The notes beneath the pieces were generated by a model. It was given only the letters and a program-made list of their open reading frames with translations. It did no database searches and had not been told where the DNA came from. A stretch of DNA of 64,000 bases, from assembly GCA_934757275.1 (NCBI GenBank), contig CAKVLN010000001.1, forward strand, positions 186,001-250,000. Direction: 5' to 3'. Within the stretch, counting starts at the first letter, position 1. Each line of letters opens with the position of its first letter. Both the position numbers and the translations under genes were made by a program. This DNA is from an uncultured Candidatus Melainabacteria bacterium (GTDB lineage: Bacteria > Cyanobacteriota > Vampirovibrionia > Gastranaerophilales > Gastranaerophilaceae). Shown here one piece after another: positions 17,330 through 25,064 of this stretch.

Positions 17330-18667
17330 TTAATTTGATTTACTCTTTAAATTCTTCATCTTATTAATCTGTAATAACGCAGTGTAGGTTGGTAGGATTG
17401 TTATGTTGTCTGTTGCATTTTTGCCAACATAACTCACTGCCTCAGAAATATCATTAATAATCTTAATTTCATTAACGCCTGCATATTTTAGTCGAAGAGC
17501 CATGTCATTTGCTCTTATGCCTGAAACCACAATTTCATTTTTTGCATTCTTCAAAAACTCAAATTCTGCGTCCCAAAGCCATGAAACATCACGTCCATCT
17601 GCGTAATTATCATTAATAACAATCAAAATATTTGAATTTTTATCAACGGTCTTTAAGACCTCATTTGCACCAATTGGGTTTTTGATTAGTTGTATAAGTG
17701 TGTGTTTGCCGTTCAAATATTTGACTTCACTTCTTCCAAACGCTACTTTAAATGTTGGCAAGGTGTCAATAATATTTTCAATGCCGAGTTCTTTGCAGAG
17801 TGCAATTGCGCCCAATGCGTTATAAGCATTAAACAAGCCAACTAGTGGAACTTCAAAATTTTCGTTATTCACTTTGATAACTGAATACTCTTTGTACAAA
17901 GATATTTCAGCCTTATATTTTGGCTCTGGTCGCTTGTAACCGCAAGTGCAGAAATAATGACCCTGTTGAGCGTAGAATTTTTTTGAATACATCAAAGGTT
18001 TTCCGCAAGGGCAATTGAAAGCCTCTTCAACAGACGTGTTCGCTTTCAAGCTTTCATCTGCATAATATACATTTTCAACCCCAAAAAATATTTTGTTTTT
18101 ACCCTCAAAACTTGCAACGAGCGGGTCATCAGCGTTCAACACAAGTTTTACATTAGCTCTTTTATTTATACCCTCTTGAATAAGGCGTTTTGTGGTTTCA
18201 AGTTCGCCATATCTGTCAAGTTGGTCACGGAATAAATTTGTTACAACAAGATAATCGGCTTCAAATTTGTCATAAATTTTTGCTAAGTATGCCTCGTCCG
18301 ATTCAATAACTGAAAAATCAGTTTTCTTGAACGGATTAAGTGATACGGAAAGGGCGTTAACAACGCCAGTCAACATATTTGCACCCATCGCATTATTAAC
18401 AACACTTTTGTTTGCACCTTCAAGAAGGTGTGAAATCAAGCCAGCGGTCGTAGTTTTGCCGTTTGTACCAGTAACATTGATTTTTGTTTCTATATATTTA
18501 TTACACTCTGCGAGGAAATTTGGGTCAAGTTTAAGTACAAATTTACCAATAATTGATGTTCCAGCAGAAAGTCCTGTTGTGTGTAGCGCAAAATATGCCA
18601 TGCGTGCGAACAAAAGTGATAAATAAAACAAGAAATAATCCTCCAAGTGTATTTTAAATTTAGTCAT
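17330..18667 (-). CDS. murT: MurT-like Mur ligase (lipid II amidation subunit)
   Basis: The 445-residue product has an N-terminal hydrophobic segment, then the Mur-ligase ATP loop VTGTNGKTTTAGLISHLL (about residues 64-81), ESDEAYL, and NADDPLVASF. A four-cysteine insertion (NCPCGKPLMY ... YFCTCGYKRPEP) is typical of MurT, as is the C-terminal DUF1727 domain with NDNYADGRDVSWLWD. MurT pairs with the glutaminase GatD to amidate D-Glu of lipid II. No gatD lies next to it here; downstream is only the ORF6N remnant. The ATG lacks a Shine-Dalgarno site, and a TATATT lies 5 nt upstream, so it may be leaderless. Confidence 0.9.
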   Translation of the reverse strand: MTKFKIHLEDYFLFYLSLLFARMAYFALHTTGLSAGTSIIGKFVLKLDPNFLAECNKYIETKINVTGTNGKTTTAGLISHLLEGANKSVVNNAMGANMLTGVVNALSVSLNPFKKTDFSVIESDEAYLAKIYDKFEADYLVVTNLFRDQLDRYGELETTKRLIQEGINKRANVKLVLNADDPLVASFEGKNKIFFGVENVYYADESLKANTSVEEAFNCPCGKPLMYSKKFYAQQGHYFCTCGYKRPEPKYKAEISLYKEYSVIKVNNENFEVPLVGLFNAYNALGAIALCKELGIENIIDTLPTFKVAFGRSEVKYLNGKHTLIQLIKNPIGANEVLKTVDKNSNILIVINDNYADGRDVSWLWDAEFEFLKNAKNEIVVSGIRANDMALRLKYAGVNEIKIINDISEAVSYVGKNATDNITILPTYTALLQINKMKNLKSKSN

Positions 18668-18711
18668 TATAAAATATAATCATATAATAATACAAATATG
18701 ATAGGATAAGT

Positions 18712-19083
18712 ATGGTTTTTATTTTTTTTACAACAATAGTTTTTATAGCAGAACTGATTATAGTATTTGCAATATTGTTTAACCTAATCAAATTTGACGC
18801 ATACATAAACAAGACAAACGAGTTATTGGTTGAGGCAAAACCTAAAATTGAAGAAGTAATGAAGCTTGTGCATGGAATTTCTGAACAAATTTTAGAACTT
18901 ACACCAATTTGGGTAGAGAAATTTCGTAAGGTGAGAAATGAATTAGTACGCAAACAACTCGAAAGTCTAATGTCTTCTGTTTTGATTTGGTGTATAAATT
19001 TAAAGGCTATAAAGTATATTAAAAAATCAAAATTCGCAAAATTTGCGTGGAAGGGTTTAACCCTTTTACAAAATATGCTATAA
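18712..19083 (+). CDS. Small membrane protein, DUF948-like
   Basis: The 123-residue product has one strong N-terminal membrane helix (FIFFTTIVFIAELIIVFAIL), followed by an amphipathic helical region with LLVEAKPKIEEVMKLVHGIS and a basic C-terminus. This layout resembles DUF948-type general stress proteins, which have a membrane anchor and a long periplasmic or cytoplasmic helix. It precedes a YtxH-like gene by 34 bp, the same order repeated at 19597-20298. It is divergent from murT. A TATAAT box at about 18682 and AGGATAAG before the ATG support expression. The exact family is uncertain. Confidence 0.75.
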   Translation: MVFIFFTTIVFIAELIIVFAILFNLIKFDAYINKTNELLVEAKPKIEEVMKLVHGISEQILELTPIWVEKFRKVRNELVRKQLESLMSSVLIWCINLKAIKYIKKSKFAKFAWKGLTLLQNML

Positions 19084-19117
19084 TAAGCGCATAGATTATA
19101 AGAAAGAGGTAGATAAA

Positions 19118-19429
19118 ATGAGTAAAGATAAATCATCATTTGGCTTTGGAATGGGACTAATCGCTGGTGTTATCGGTGGAATTGTTGCGGGTGTACTTTA
19201 TGCGCCACGCCCAGGTTCTGAGATGAGAGCAAAAGTTAAAGAAACTGTTTGTGATTTGGCTGAAAAACATTCACCAGCCGTAAACGAAGCTAAAAAACAG
19301 GCTTTGGAATCAATCGATTTGTTGAAATACAAATTAGAAAAACAATATAAAAAGTTCGGTAACATGCTTAAATCTAAAAAAATGAGAAAAGCAAAAGAAC
19401 TTGAAGATTTGTCTGAATATGATATTTAA
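19118..19429 (+). CDS. YtxH-domain membrane protein
   Basis: The 103-residue product carries the YtxH signature: a glycine-rich membrane helix FGMGLIAGVIGGIVAGVLYAP followed immediately by RPGSEMRAKVKE. YtxH-like proteins are small general-stress membrane proteins of unknown biochemical role. A basic helical tail (KLEKQYKKFG, KSKKMRKAKELE) follows. GAAAGAGG lies just upstream of the ATG. It is cotranscribed with the DUF948-like gene before it and is separated from the second pair by an octamer-armed repeat. Confidence 0.88.
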   Translation: MSKDKSSFGFGMGLIAGVIGGIVAGVLYAPRPGSEMRAKVKETVCDLAEKHSPAVNEAKKQALESIDLLKYKLEKQYKKFGNMLKSKKMRKAKELEDLSEYDI

Positions 19430-19434
19430 AATCG

Positions 19435-19557
19435 AAGGGAATAAGGTAATAGGGTAATAAGGGAATAAGAGATTTTAGAAATATTCTTAATAAAATACGT
19501 CAATTATACATAATATACAAATGAAAAATTTAAAACCACTTATTCCCTTATCCCCCC
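19435..19557. repeat. Octamer-armed element inside the YtxH operon
   Basis: The left arm 19435-19474 is five units: AAGGGAAT, AAGGTAAT, AGGGTAAT, AAGGGAAT, AAGAGATT. The right arm, about 19534-19557, is the inverted complement in three units (AACCACTT, ATTCCCTT, ATCCCCCC), running into a C-tract. It sits at a gene junction between two tandem membrane-protein pairs, as the flagellar elements sit at junctions of their operon. Confidence 0.75.
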
Positions 19558-19596
19558 CCCTAATAAACAAAGATTTCAAAGGAAAAGGAACTTTTT

Positions 19597-19965
19597 ATGG
19601 AAATAACACATTTATATCAAAGTTTAACCTTCTTGGCGTATGCAACAGGAGTTATTGTAATTCTTGTTGGCGGTATGTTAATCAAGGTTTTGTTCGATTT
19701 ATCAAAACTTACTAAGAATGTTGACGAAACTGCGACTGTTATTAAAACAGAACTTATTCCAACTTTGCAAAATATCAACAAATCTGTTGAAATCGTAAGC
19801 GGAATAATTATTAAAGCAGATGAAAACGTTAACAAAATCAAAGAAGCTATCAAAAATTCGCCATTAAATCTTTTGAGCAAACTTACCAGCATTACAGGCA
19901 CAGTGTCAAAAGGCTTTTTTGGTGGTCTTTGCTCTGCTTTTAAAATATTTAGTAAAAAGAAATAA
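19597..19965 (+). CDS. DUF948-like membrane protein, second copy
   Basis: The 122-residue product begins with a membrane helix (LAYATGVIVILVGGMLIKVLF) and continues with LSKLTKNVDETATVIKTELI and LQNINKSVEIV, a heptad-like pattern typical of DUF948 stress proteins. The C-terminus is Gly/Phe-rich and basic. GGAAAAGGAAC supplies the ribosome binding site. It is followed 63 bp later by a second YtxH gene, so the window holds two tandem DUF948-YtxH modules. The role is probably envelope stress or membrane organisation, inferred only from family association. Confidence 0.82.
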   Translation: MEITHLYQSLTFLAYATGVIVILVGGMLIKVLFDLSKLTKNVDETATVIKTELIPTLQNINKSVEIVSGIIIKADENVNKIKEAIKNSPLNLLSKLTSITGTVSKGFFGGLCSAFKIFSKKK

Positions 19966-20028
19966 ATCTACTTGGCAATATAAAAAATTTCAAGACAGAT
20001 TAAACTACAAAAGAAGGAGAAAATAATT

Positions 20029-20298
20029 ATGTCAGTACAAAAATTTTTAGCAGGTTTTGCTGTAGGTGCTGCAATTGGTGCGGTTACAGGTATTTTATTA
20101 GCTCCAAAATCAGGTGCTGAAACAAGAGAAATGCTTGGTGATATGGCTTCTGATATGGCTAAGAAAACAGATGAAACAGTAAAAGACATTCAAAGAAAAG
20201 CTGATAACTTGATTACAGATGCTCAAGAAAAGAGTGAAGAAATCATGAATAAGCTTCAAGACCTTTTGAACAAACAAAAAGAAGAGTTAGAAGGTTAG
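20029..20298 (+). CDS. YtxH-domain protein, second copy
   Basis: The 89-residue product has the YtxH motif: the glycine-rich helix FAVGAAIGAVTGILLAP followed by KSGAETREMLGDMASDMAKK. The tail is a highly charged amphipathic helix (ITDAQEKSEEIMNKLQDLLN) predicted to form a coiled coil. AAGGAG lies upstream of the ATG. A strong terminator 25 bp after the stop ends the four-gene unit 18712-20298. It is closer to canonical YtxH than the copy at 19118. Confidence 0.9.
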   Translation: MSVQKFLAGFAVGAAIGAVTGILLAPKSGAETREMLGDMASDMAKKTDETVKDIQRKADNLITDAQEKSEEIMNKLQDLLNKQKEELEG

Positions 20299-20322
20299 TT
20301 TGTTTGAAAAAAAAAGAAAAAC

Positions 20323-20351
20323 AAAAAAAGAGTGCGACGCACTCTTTTTTT
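20323..20351 (+). terminator. Rho-independent terminator, bidirectional
   Basis: A perfect 13-bp stem (AAAAAAAGAGTGC and its complement) with loop GAC provides U-runs on both strands. Confidence 0.9.
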
Positions 20352-20375
20352 GTTGTGTTTAATGAATAATTATGC

Positions 20376-20404
20376 TTGACCTTCAACTTTTCCCCAACTA
20401 CAAT
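20376..20404 (+). promoter_or_regulatory. Promoter fixing a leaderless acyltransferase start
   Basis: TTGACC (20376-20381), 17 nt and TACAAT (20399-20404) are followed by 6 nt and the ATG at 20411. The promoter overlaps the upstream in-frame ATG at 20372, which argues for the downstream start and for a leaderless mRNA. Confidence 0.8.
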
Positions 20405-20410
20405 CAATTT

Positions 20411-21484
20411 ATGGACAAGATTTTTTCAGACAAAATTAATTTATTAAAAGCTTTGGCGATAACGCTTGTGGTATCTGGACACTTAGAATTTAGGTTTTTC
20501 GATATGTTTCCGCCATATTCGTTCCAGCTTGCTTTATTCTTTTTTATTTCTGGCATGCTATTTAAGGACAAATATTTAGATAATGTTTTAGAGTATATAA
20601 AACGCAGAGTTAAGAGCCTTTTGGTTTTATACTTTTTGTATTCTACTTTTTATTGTTTGGTGACAATCGGTTTAGCCAAACTAACGGGCAAATTCTGGGG
20701 CATGGAGCTTAGTTTAAAGAACTTCTTCATTACTCCTTTTCTTAATGGACACCAATTTGACTTGTCTTGCCCGATGTGGTTTGTGCCACAACTCTTTATC
20801 ACAATGATTACGTTTTTGTATTTTCAAAGACTGCTTAGAGAAAAAAGAGAGCCTGTGAAATTTGCTTTCTATACTGTGTTGGGCGTTTTGGCAATTCCTT
20901 TGACAAAGCTTGTTTCGCAAGTCACTCCGCTAATTCTGGTTATTGTAAGAACGATTTTTTCTCTATTTTTTGTTTATATTGGACATTTTTATACAACAAA
21001 AATTGAAGGCAAATACAACATTTTTACTCCACAAATTCTCGGTGCAATGATTTGTTTGCAAGCTATTTTATGGCATTTTAATAGAGATTTTTCGCCAGAA
21101 CACGGAATTGGTTTAAGTTATGTACTTGTTTGGGCAAGATTTGATAGCCAGCTTATTGTGCCAGTATTAACGAGTTTGACAGGTATTTGGTTTTCCATGT
21201 TATTCATAAATGTTACTTATGAGTATATTAAAAACATCAAGTTTATAAGATTGGTTGGCGAAAATACTTATCACATAATGGCAAATCACCTTTTAATTAT
21301 GTATTTGTTGACGGCAATTATTTTCAAAATTAACGGTATTCCAATAGAAGAAAGAAATGCTCATGACATTTATTGGATATTTAATCCTGTGCAAAATACA
21401 TATTTATATTTTGTGATTACTATGATTGCAACGACTTATATTGGCGTTGGCTTGAAGAAAATTAAGAGTAAGATTGGATTATAG
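20411..21484 (+). CDS. Acyltransferase-3 family membrane protein
   Basis: The 357-residue product begins MDKIFSDKINLLKALAITLV followed by VSGH, the usual start of acyltransferase-3 (OafA-like) integral membrane enzymes that O-acetylate or O-acylate sugars. The His in VVSGH and the later FFFISGMLFK match family motifs. About ten hydrophobic helices follow, ending in a basic tail. I chose the ATG at 20411 because a consensus promoter lies across the upstream ATG at 20372. It is followed after 2 bases by a phosphopantetheinyl transferase gene, suggesting a two-gene unit. The sugar or lipid substrate is unknown. Confidence 0.9.
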   Translation: MDKIFSDKINLLKALAITLVVSGHLEFRFFDMFPPYSFQLALFFFISGMLFKDKYLDNVLEYIKRRVKSLLVLYFLYSTFYCLVTIGLAKLTGKFWGMELSLKNFFITPFLNGHQFDLSCPMWFVPQLFITMITFLYFQRLLREKREPVKFAFYTVLGVLAIPLTKLVSQVTPLILVIVRTIFSLFFVYIGHFYTTKIEGKYNIFTPQILGAMICLQAILWHFNRDFSPEHGIGLSYVLVWARFDSQLIVPVLTSLTGIWFSMLFINVTYEYIKNIKFIRLVGENTYHIMANHLLIMYLLTAIIFKINGIPIEERNAHDIYWIFNPVQNTYLYFVITMIATTYIGVGLKKIKSKIGL

Positions 21485-21486
21485 AA

Positions 21487-22020
21487 ATGGAAATATTTGT
21501 AATAGAAATAGTTGATGCTGATAATGTGCATAAAGATTTGCTCAAAGAGTTTCAAAAAAAAGAGATTTCTAATTCTCACAAGTGGAACGAACACTGCCTT
21601 TCATATTTGATGGTGGATAGAATTTTGAGAGATTTTTACCAAATAGAAAATCGAGAAGTTGTTTTTAATGGTAACAAACCTTTTCTAAAAACTAGAGAAA
21701 AATTCTTTAGTATAAGTCACAGTAATGATTTTATTGCGCTCGCTTTTTCGGACTATGATTGTGGAATTGATATTGAGAAAATCAAACTTAGAAAATTTGA
21801 AAATATTTCTAAGCGAATGGGCTTCAAGTGTGAAACTTTAGAAGATTTTTATAACGAGTGGACAAAATATGAGGCTGAATATAAATTAGGAAAACCAGCC
21901 CAGAAATTCAAAAAAATTAGGCTGGAGGATTATGTTGTGACGGCATCTAGCGTAAATGTTAAAGAGGAATTTGAGATTTATATTCAAAGCGGAGAAGTTT
22001 TTCCTAACGTGAATAATTGA
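21487..22020 (+). CDS. 4'-phosphopantetheinyl transferase, Sfp-like
   Basis: The 177-residue product shows the Sfp/EntD superfamily pattern: VVFNGNKPFL, then FSISHSNDFIALAFS, then the metal-binding GIDIEKI, then EWTKYEAEYKLGK (the WxxKEAxxK-type motif with Tyr in place of Lys). These enzymes load phosphopantetheine from CoA onto carrier proteins. Length is at the short end for Sfp types. It starts 2 bp after the acyltransferase stop and is probably translationally coupled. No carrier protein or synthase lies in the window, so it may serve the fatty-acid carrier protein or a distant pathway. Confidence 0.82.
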   Translation: MEIFVIEIVDADNVHKDLLKEFQKKEISNSHKWNEHCLSYLMVDRILRDFYQIENREVVFNGNKPFLKTREKFFSISHSNDFIALAFSDYDCGIDIEKIKLRKFENISKRMGFKCETLEDFYNEWTKYEAEYKLGKPAQKFKKIRLEDYVVTASSVNVKEEFEIYIQSGEVFPNVNN

Positions 22021-22076
22021 TTTAGAGTGGCTTTGAGTAAAGTTTAGTTTAATTCTGCCGATAGATATAGTGTGAT

Positions 22077-22173
22077 AAAAACCCTCACCCGTTTAGGTGT
22101 GATTAAAGACGCTCGGTTAACACAAGTCGTTCCCTCTCTGGGGGAGAGGGTGCCGAAGGCGGGTGAGGGTTTT
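22077..22173. repeat. Inverted repeat of the CCCTCACCC/GGGTGAGGG family
   Basis: Perfect 14-bp outer arms AAAACCCTCACCCG and CGGGTGAGGGTTTT enclose a GGGGGAGAGGGTGCCGAAGG core. The right arm ends in a T-run, so it could terminate the acyltransferase unit. Related, more decayed copies are at 12749-12865 and 43384-43430. Confidence 0.8.
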
Positions 22174-22204
22174 ATAAACTTAACTCATCAAAAGCGAGGT
22201 ACTT

Positions 22205-22372
22205 ATGGCAAGAATTATTGACTCTGGCGAACGTCGAATTATCAAAATGTCAGTGGAAGACATTATTTCAGTGGTACAAGATTACCAACGTATAGTGCCA
22301 CGTTTTTCAAAGGCAGAGGAGGTTAGAAATTGCCTTAGTGATACCGTTATCTATATTCCAGAAGACGTTTAG
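22205..22372 (+). CDS. Small hypothetical protein, 55 residues
   Basis: A short open frame starts at an ATG preceded by GCGAGG and reads MARIIDSGERRIIKMSVEDI and on to FSKAEEVRNCLSDTVIYIPEDV. The composition is protein-like, and the ribosome binding site spacing (4-8 bases) is good. It converges on the TPR gene with a 4-bp overlap of stop regions. I do not recognise a family. A compact regulator or partner protein is possible, but nothing in the sequence decides it. Confidence 0.55.
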   Translation: MARIIDSGERRIIKMSVEDIISVVQDYQRIVPRFSKAEEVRNCLSDTVIYIPEDV

Positions 22373-24030
22373 TAAAAATCTGATGTAGACATATCATTAA
22401 GCGCATTCTTTGCCTCTTCAAATGAAGGGTCTTGCTCAAGAATTTCTATGTAGAGTTCTTTAGCCTTATCTTTATTATTAGTTTCGTAAAGTAATGCTAA
22501 GTTGTACTTCGCCTCTATTAAATCAGGGGCGTACAACAAGGCTTGTTTGAAAGCATCTTCGGCTTTTTTTATATCGTGTTGTGAGGCGTACATCAAACCA
22601 ACTTTAAAAAGAGCTGTTGCGTTTTTGTTATCAAAATTAAGTAAATCTGTTAATGCTTTTTTTTCTTCAAAGAAATTGCCTAACTGATGATGGGCGTCTG
22701 AAAGCAGTAACAAATATTTTTGTTTGTATTGGTTTTGCTTATCGTACTCTAAAGCCGTGTTAATTGATTCTATGCAGCTTGAATAATTCTTTGTGTTGTA
22801 TTGGTTTAATGCTATGTTGTAATAAATTTCTGAGTTTAAAGCATTGTACTTTGTGGCATTTTCAAGATAACCGAAAGACTCTTCAAATTTTCCTTGCTCT
22901 GCCATATCTTTTGCCCAGGCAATGTACAATTCGCATAATAGAAGATTTACAGTCTTAGCCTCTCTTGGAGTTGCTTTATCTAATAGCAGCATGTATCTTT
23001 CAAGTGCTTTTTCATACTCTTTTGTCTGGATATAAGCATCTGCAAGCTCTAATGTTACGTCAAAACCGTTTTGTGACATCATTGCCAAATCTTCAAGAAT
23101 TACAATTCCATCTGTGACACGGTTTAGTTTAATGTTAAAACTTGCGATATCGTTTCTAACTTTAAATTTGTCAGAGCCTTGAATGTCTAGTAATTTTTCT
23201 GAGTATTCAATTGCGTTATCATACTCTTCTGTTTCTACACTTATTGAAACTAATGTGGTGTAAATCCACAACAAAGTTTTTGCGTCAGTAACAAAAGTCA
23301 ACATAGTTAAAAGAGTTTCTTTGGCAACTGGATAATTTTTGATTCTGATATAAAGCTCTACTAGTTTTCTGTTTGTAGCAACATCTGTTGGATAAATTCC
23401 TAAACGTGTTTTGTAAGCTTCAAATGCAGCAGGATAATCGTGTACTTCTTCGTTTAATTCTGCAAGAATTGATTGAACATCTGCAATGTCTTCATCTAGT
23501 TCTAATAAATCTGATAAAACCTCGTAAGCTCCAATTGCAGAGAAAGGTTGTTCAGCCTCTCTATACAATTCTGCAAGAGTTTTAACGGTGTTTCTGTCAT
23601 TCTTTTTGTTATCAAAAAGAAATTCGTACTCTTTTATTGCTTTCTGTAACATTTGTTTTTTGATGTAACAATCTGCCAAAACTTGTCTTGTGTCAACATT
23701 GTTTGGTCTTTTTTTAAGAATGATTGAACACTGTTTCATTGCTTGGTTATATTTTCTATCTTCGTAATAAGCTCTTGCAAGATAAATTCTAACCTCTATG
23801 TGTCCAGGAACTCTGTCCAAATATTTTGTTGCTAAAAGCTGCACTAGACCGTATTCTTTTTTGTCAAAAAGCACTTCGACTTGTTCTAGTATGTTTTTTG
23901 TAGAAAGTTGCAAGTCGTCACCTTTTTGTGAACCATTGCCTTGGTAAAGAATTATTGAATACAAAATATAAATTGCAGCAATAGCTACAATAAACGCAAC
24001 TACGATTATAATTAAGTTTGTATCCGTCAT
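22369..24030 (-). CDS. Membrane-anchored TPR protein
   Basis: The 553-residue product has one N-terminal transmembrane helix (LIIIVVAFIVAIAAIYILYS, residues about 5-24) followed by ten or more tetratricopeptide repeats to the C-terminus, for example EVRIYLARAYYEDRKYNQA, ATALFKVGLMYASQHDIKKA and IEAKYNLALLYETNNKDKA. It is probably anchored in the inner membrane as a scaffold; the architecture resembles LapB/YciM-like and pilus-assembly TPR proteins, though no rubredoxin-like Cys pairs are present. I chose the ATG at 24030, preceded by GAAGAGAG; an in-frame ATG at 24069 lies upstream of that site. Its partner is unknown. Confidence 0.9.
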   Translation of the reverse strand: MTDTNLIIIVVAFIVAIAAIYILYSIILYQGNGSQKGDDLQLSTKNILEQVEVLFDKKEYGLVQLLATKYLDRVPGHIEVRIYLARAYYEDRKYNQAMKQCSIILKKRPNNVDTRQVLADCYIKKQMLQKAIKEYEFLFDNKKNDRNTVKTLAELYREAEQPFSAIGAYEVLSDLLELDEDIADVQSILAELNEEVHDYPAAFEAYKTRLGIYPTDVATNRKLVELYIRIKNYPVAKETLLTMLTFVTDAKTLLWIYTTLVSISVETEEYDNAIEYSEKLLDIQGSDKFKVRNDIASFNIKLNRVTDGIVILEDLAMMSQNGFDVTLELADAYIQTKEYEKALERYMLLLDKATPREAKTVNLLLCELYIAWAKDMAEQGKFEESFGYLENATKYNALNSEIYYNIALNQYNTKNYSSCIESINTALEYDKQNQYKQKYLLLLSDAHHQLGNFFEEKKALTDLLNFDNKNATALFKVGLMYASQHDIKKAEDAFKQALLYAPDLIEAKYNLALLYETNNKDKAKELYIEILEQDPSFEEAKNALNDMSTSDFY

Positions 24031-24132
24031 TCTTCTCTCTTCTTTTAAAACTCTAATATCATTATACATGATAGTTAAGAAAAGTAAAAGTTTTTGTTTA
24101 CTTTTTAATGCTTTTTGTTAAATAATATAAGT

Positions 24133-24723
24133 ATGAAGAAAGCTTTTTTATTAACATTATTGCTACTCTCTTTTGTATCTGTAAATGCTTTTGCAGAAGG
24201 TTGGGACGATTTTTCGAATTTAGATAATGCTTGGGACGGACAAAAGACAATCACTAATAAGGAATTTGAAGAAGCGATAAATACTCTTGAAGGTAAACAA
24301 AAACAAAAAGAAAAAAAACAGCAAAAAAGAAAGGCAAGAAAAATTAGTGGTGGCGGGACAAGTTTACATTCAGAACTTGCTCCTGAAAACGAAATTCAAG
24401 GCTTAACCCCTTTGAAGAGTAAAAATTCAGAAGGCCTGTTATTAAATGTTCCTGTAAATCTTATTATAGATGAAGTTCCGCTAGATAAAGGATATTATAA
24501 AATTCTTGCAGAACGTGACAAAAATAATGATATATATTTGTCATTCTATCAATCACAATTTTTCAAGGGAAAAGTTAGGGCTTGCGAAACCAATGACGAT
24601 TATGATAGTGACGATTTAGATTTTGTAAAACTTATTCCTTATAATAAGAATTTTGTAAAAATTATTTTTGGTTCGCTTGATTTCAATGCGTACGCTTATA
24701 TTAGATATGGTGAAGAGAATTAG
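24133..24723 (+). CDS. Exported hypothetical protein
   Basis: The 196-residue product starts with a signal peptide (MKKAFLLTLLLLSFVSVNAFA, cleavage near residue 21). An acidic, Trp-containing stretch (EGWDDFSNLDNAWDGQ) follows, then a very basic KQKQKEKKQQKRKARK segment, and a beta-rich domain from about residue 85 (LLLNVPVNLIIDEVPLDKGY) to the end. It is probably periplasmic. I chose the ATG at 24133 because it starts the signal peptide; no good ribosome binding site is visible. It lies 341 bp before the pilus operon in the same direction, but an intervening promoter suggests separate transcription. No family recognised. Confidence 0.8.
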   Translation: MKKAFLLTLLLLSFVSVNAFAEGWDDFSNLDNAWDGQKTITNKEFEEAINTLEGKQKQKEKKQQKRKARKISGGGTSLHSELAPENEIQGLTPLKSKNSEGLLLNVPVNLIIDEVPLDKGYYKILAERDKNNDIYLSFYQSQFFKGKVRACETNDDYDSDDLDFVKLIPYNKNFVKIIFGSLDFNAYAYIRYGEEN

Positions 24724-25064
24724 CTGAATTAATCTAATACCCACCCGCATTCGTAACTTTCGCAAGACTCAAGAACGACTGCGACCTCCCTAATAAGGGC
24801 GGTTTAGAGATATGTAGGGTGCTGTCGTTTGACGCACCAATAACTTTTTTGTATAGCCTAAAACCTTCTACAATGCTTAATAAATATTAAGTAATTGCAA
24901 TATTAAGAAAATATGATATGATTAAATTAGGTTAGTATGCGAGGGAATTTTATAATATAGTATTGCATTTGACTGGAATAGTATAAATATAGGATTGAAA
25001 ATATTATACGCTTTGGTATAGTTTAAACTAGAGAGCAATTTAATAGTTAGAAGTAATAATAAAT
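24724..25064. repeat. Intergenic region with a dispersed repeat and a promoter
   Basis: At 24739-24850 lies a minus-orientation fragment of the ACCCACCCGCATTCG ... AAGAACGACTGCGACCTCCC repeat, ending with the GTCGTTTGACGCACCAATAAC unit. The rest is AT-rich and carries the pilus-operon promoter at 24995-25022. No gene is seen. Confidence 0.65.
24995..25022 (+). promoter_or_regulatory. Candidate promoter of the pilus/secretion operon
   Basis: TTGAAA (24995-25000), 16 nt and TATAGT (25017-25022) lie 42 bases before the first gene of the operon. Confidence 0.55.

Noticed and set aside
19521..19715. 64-codon plus-strand frame through the C-tract of the YtxH operon
   Set aside because: It runs through the right arm of an octamer element and overlaps the real DUF948-like gene in another frame.
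20372..20410. Upstream ATG as the acyltransferase start
   Set aside because: A TTGACC-17-TACAAT promoter overlaps it, and the family's usual N-terminus begins at the ATG at 20411.
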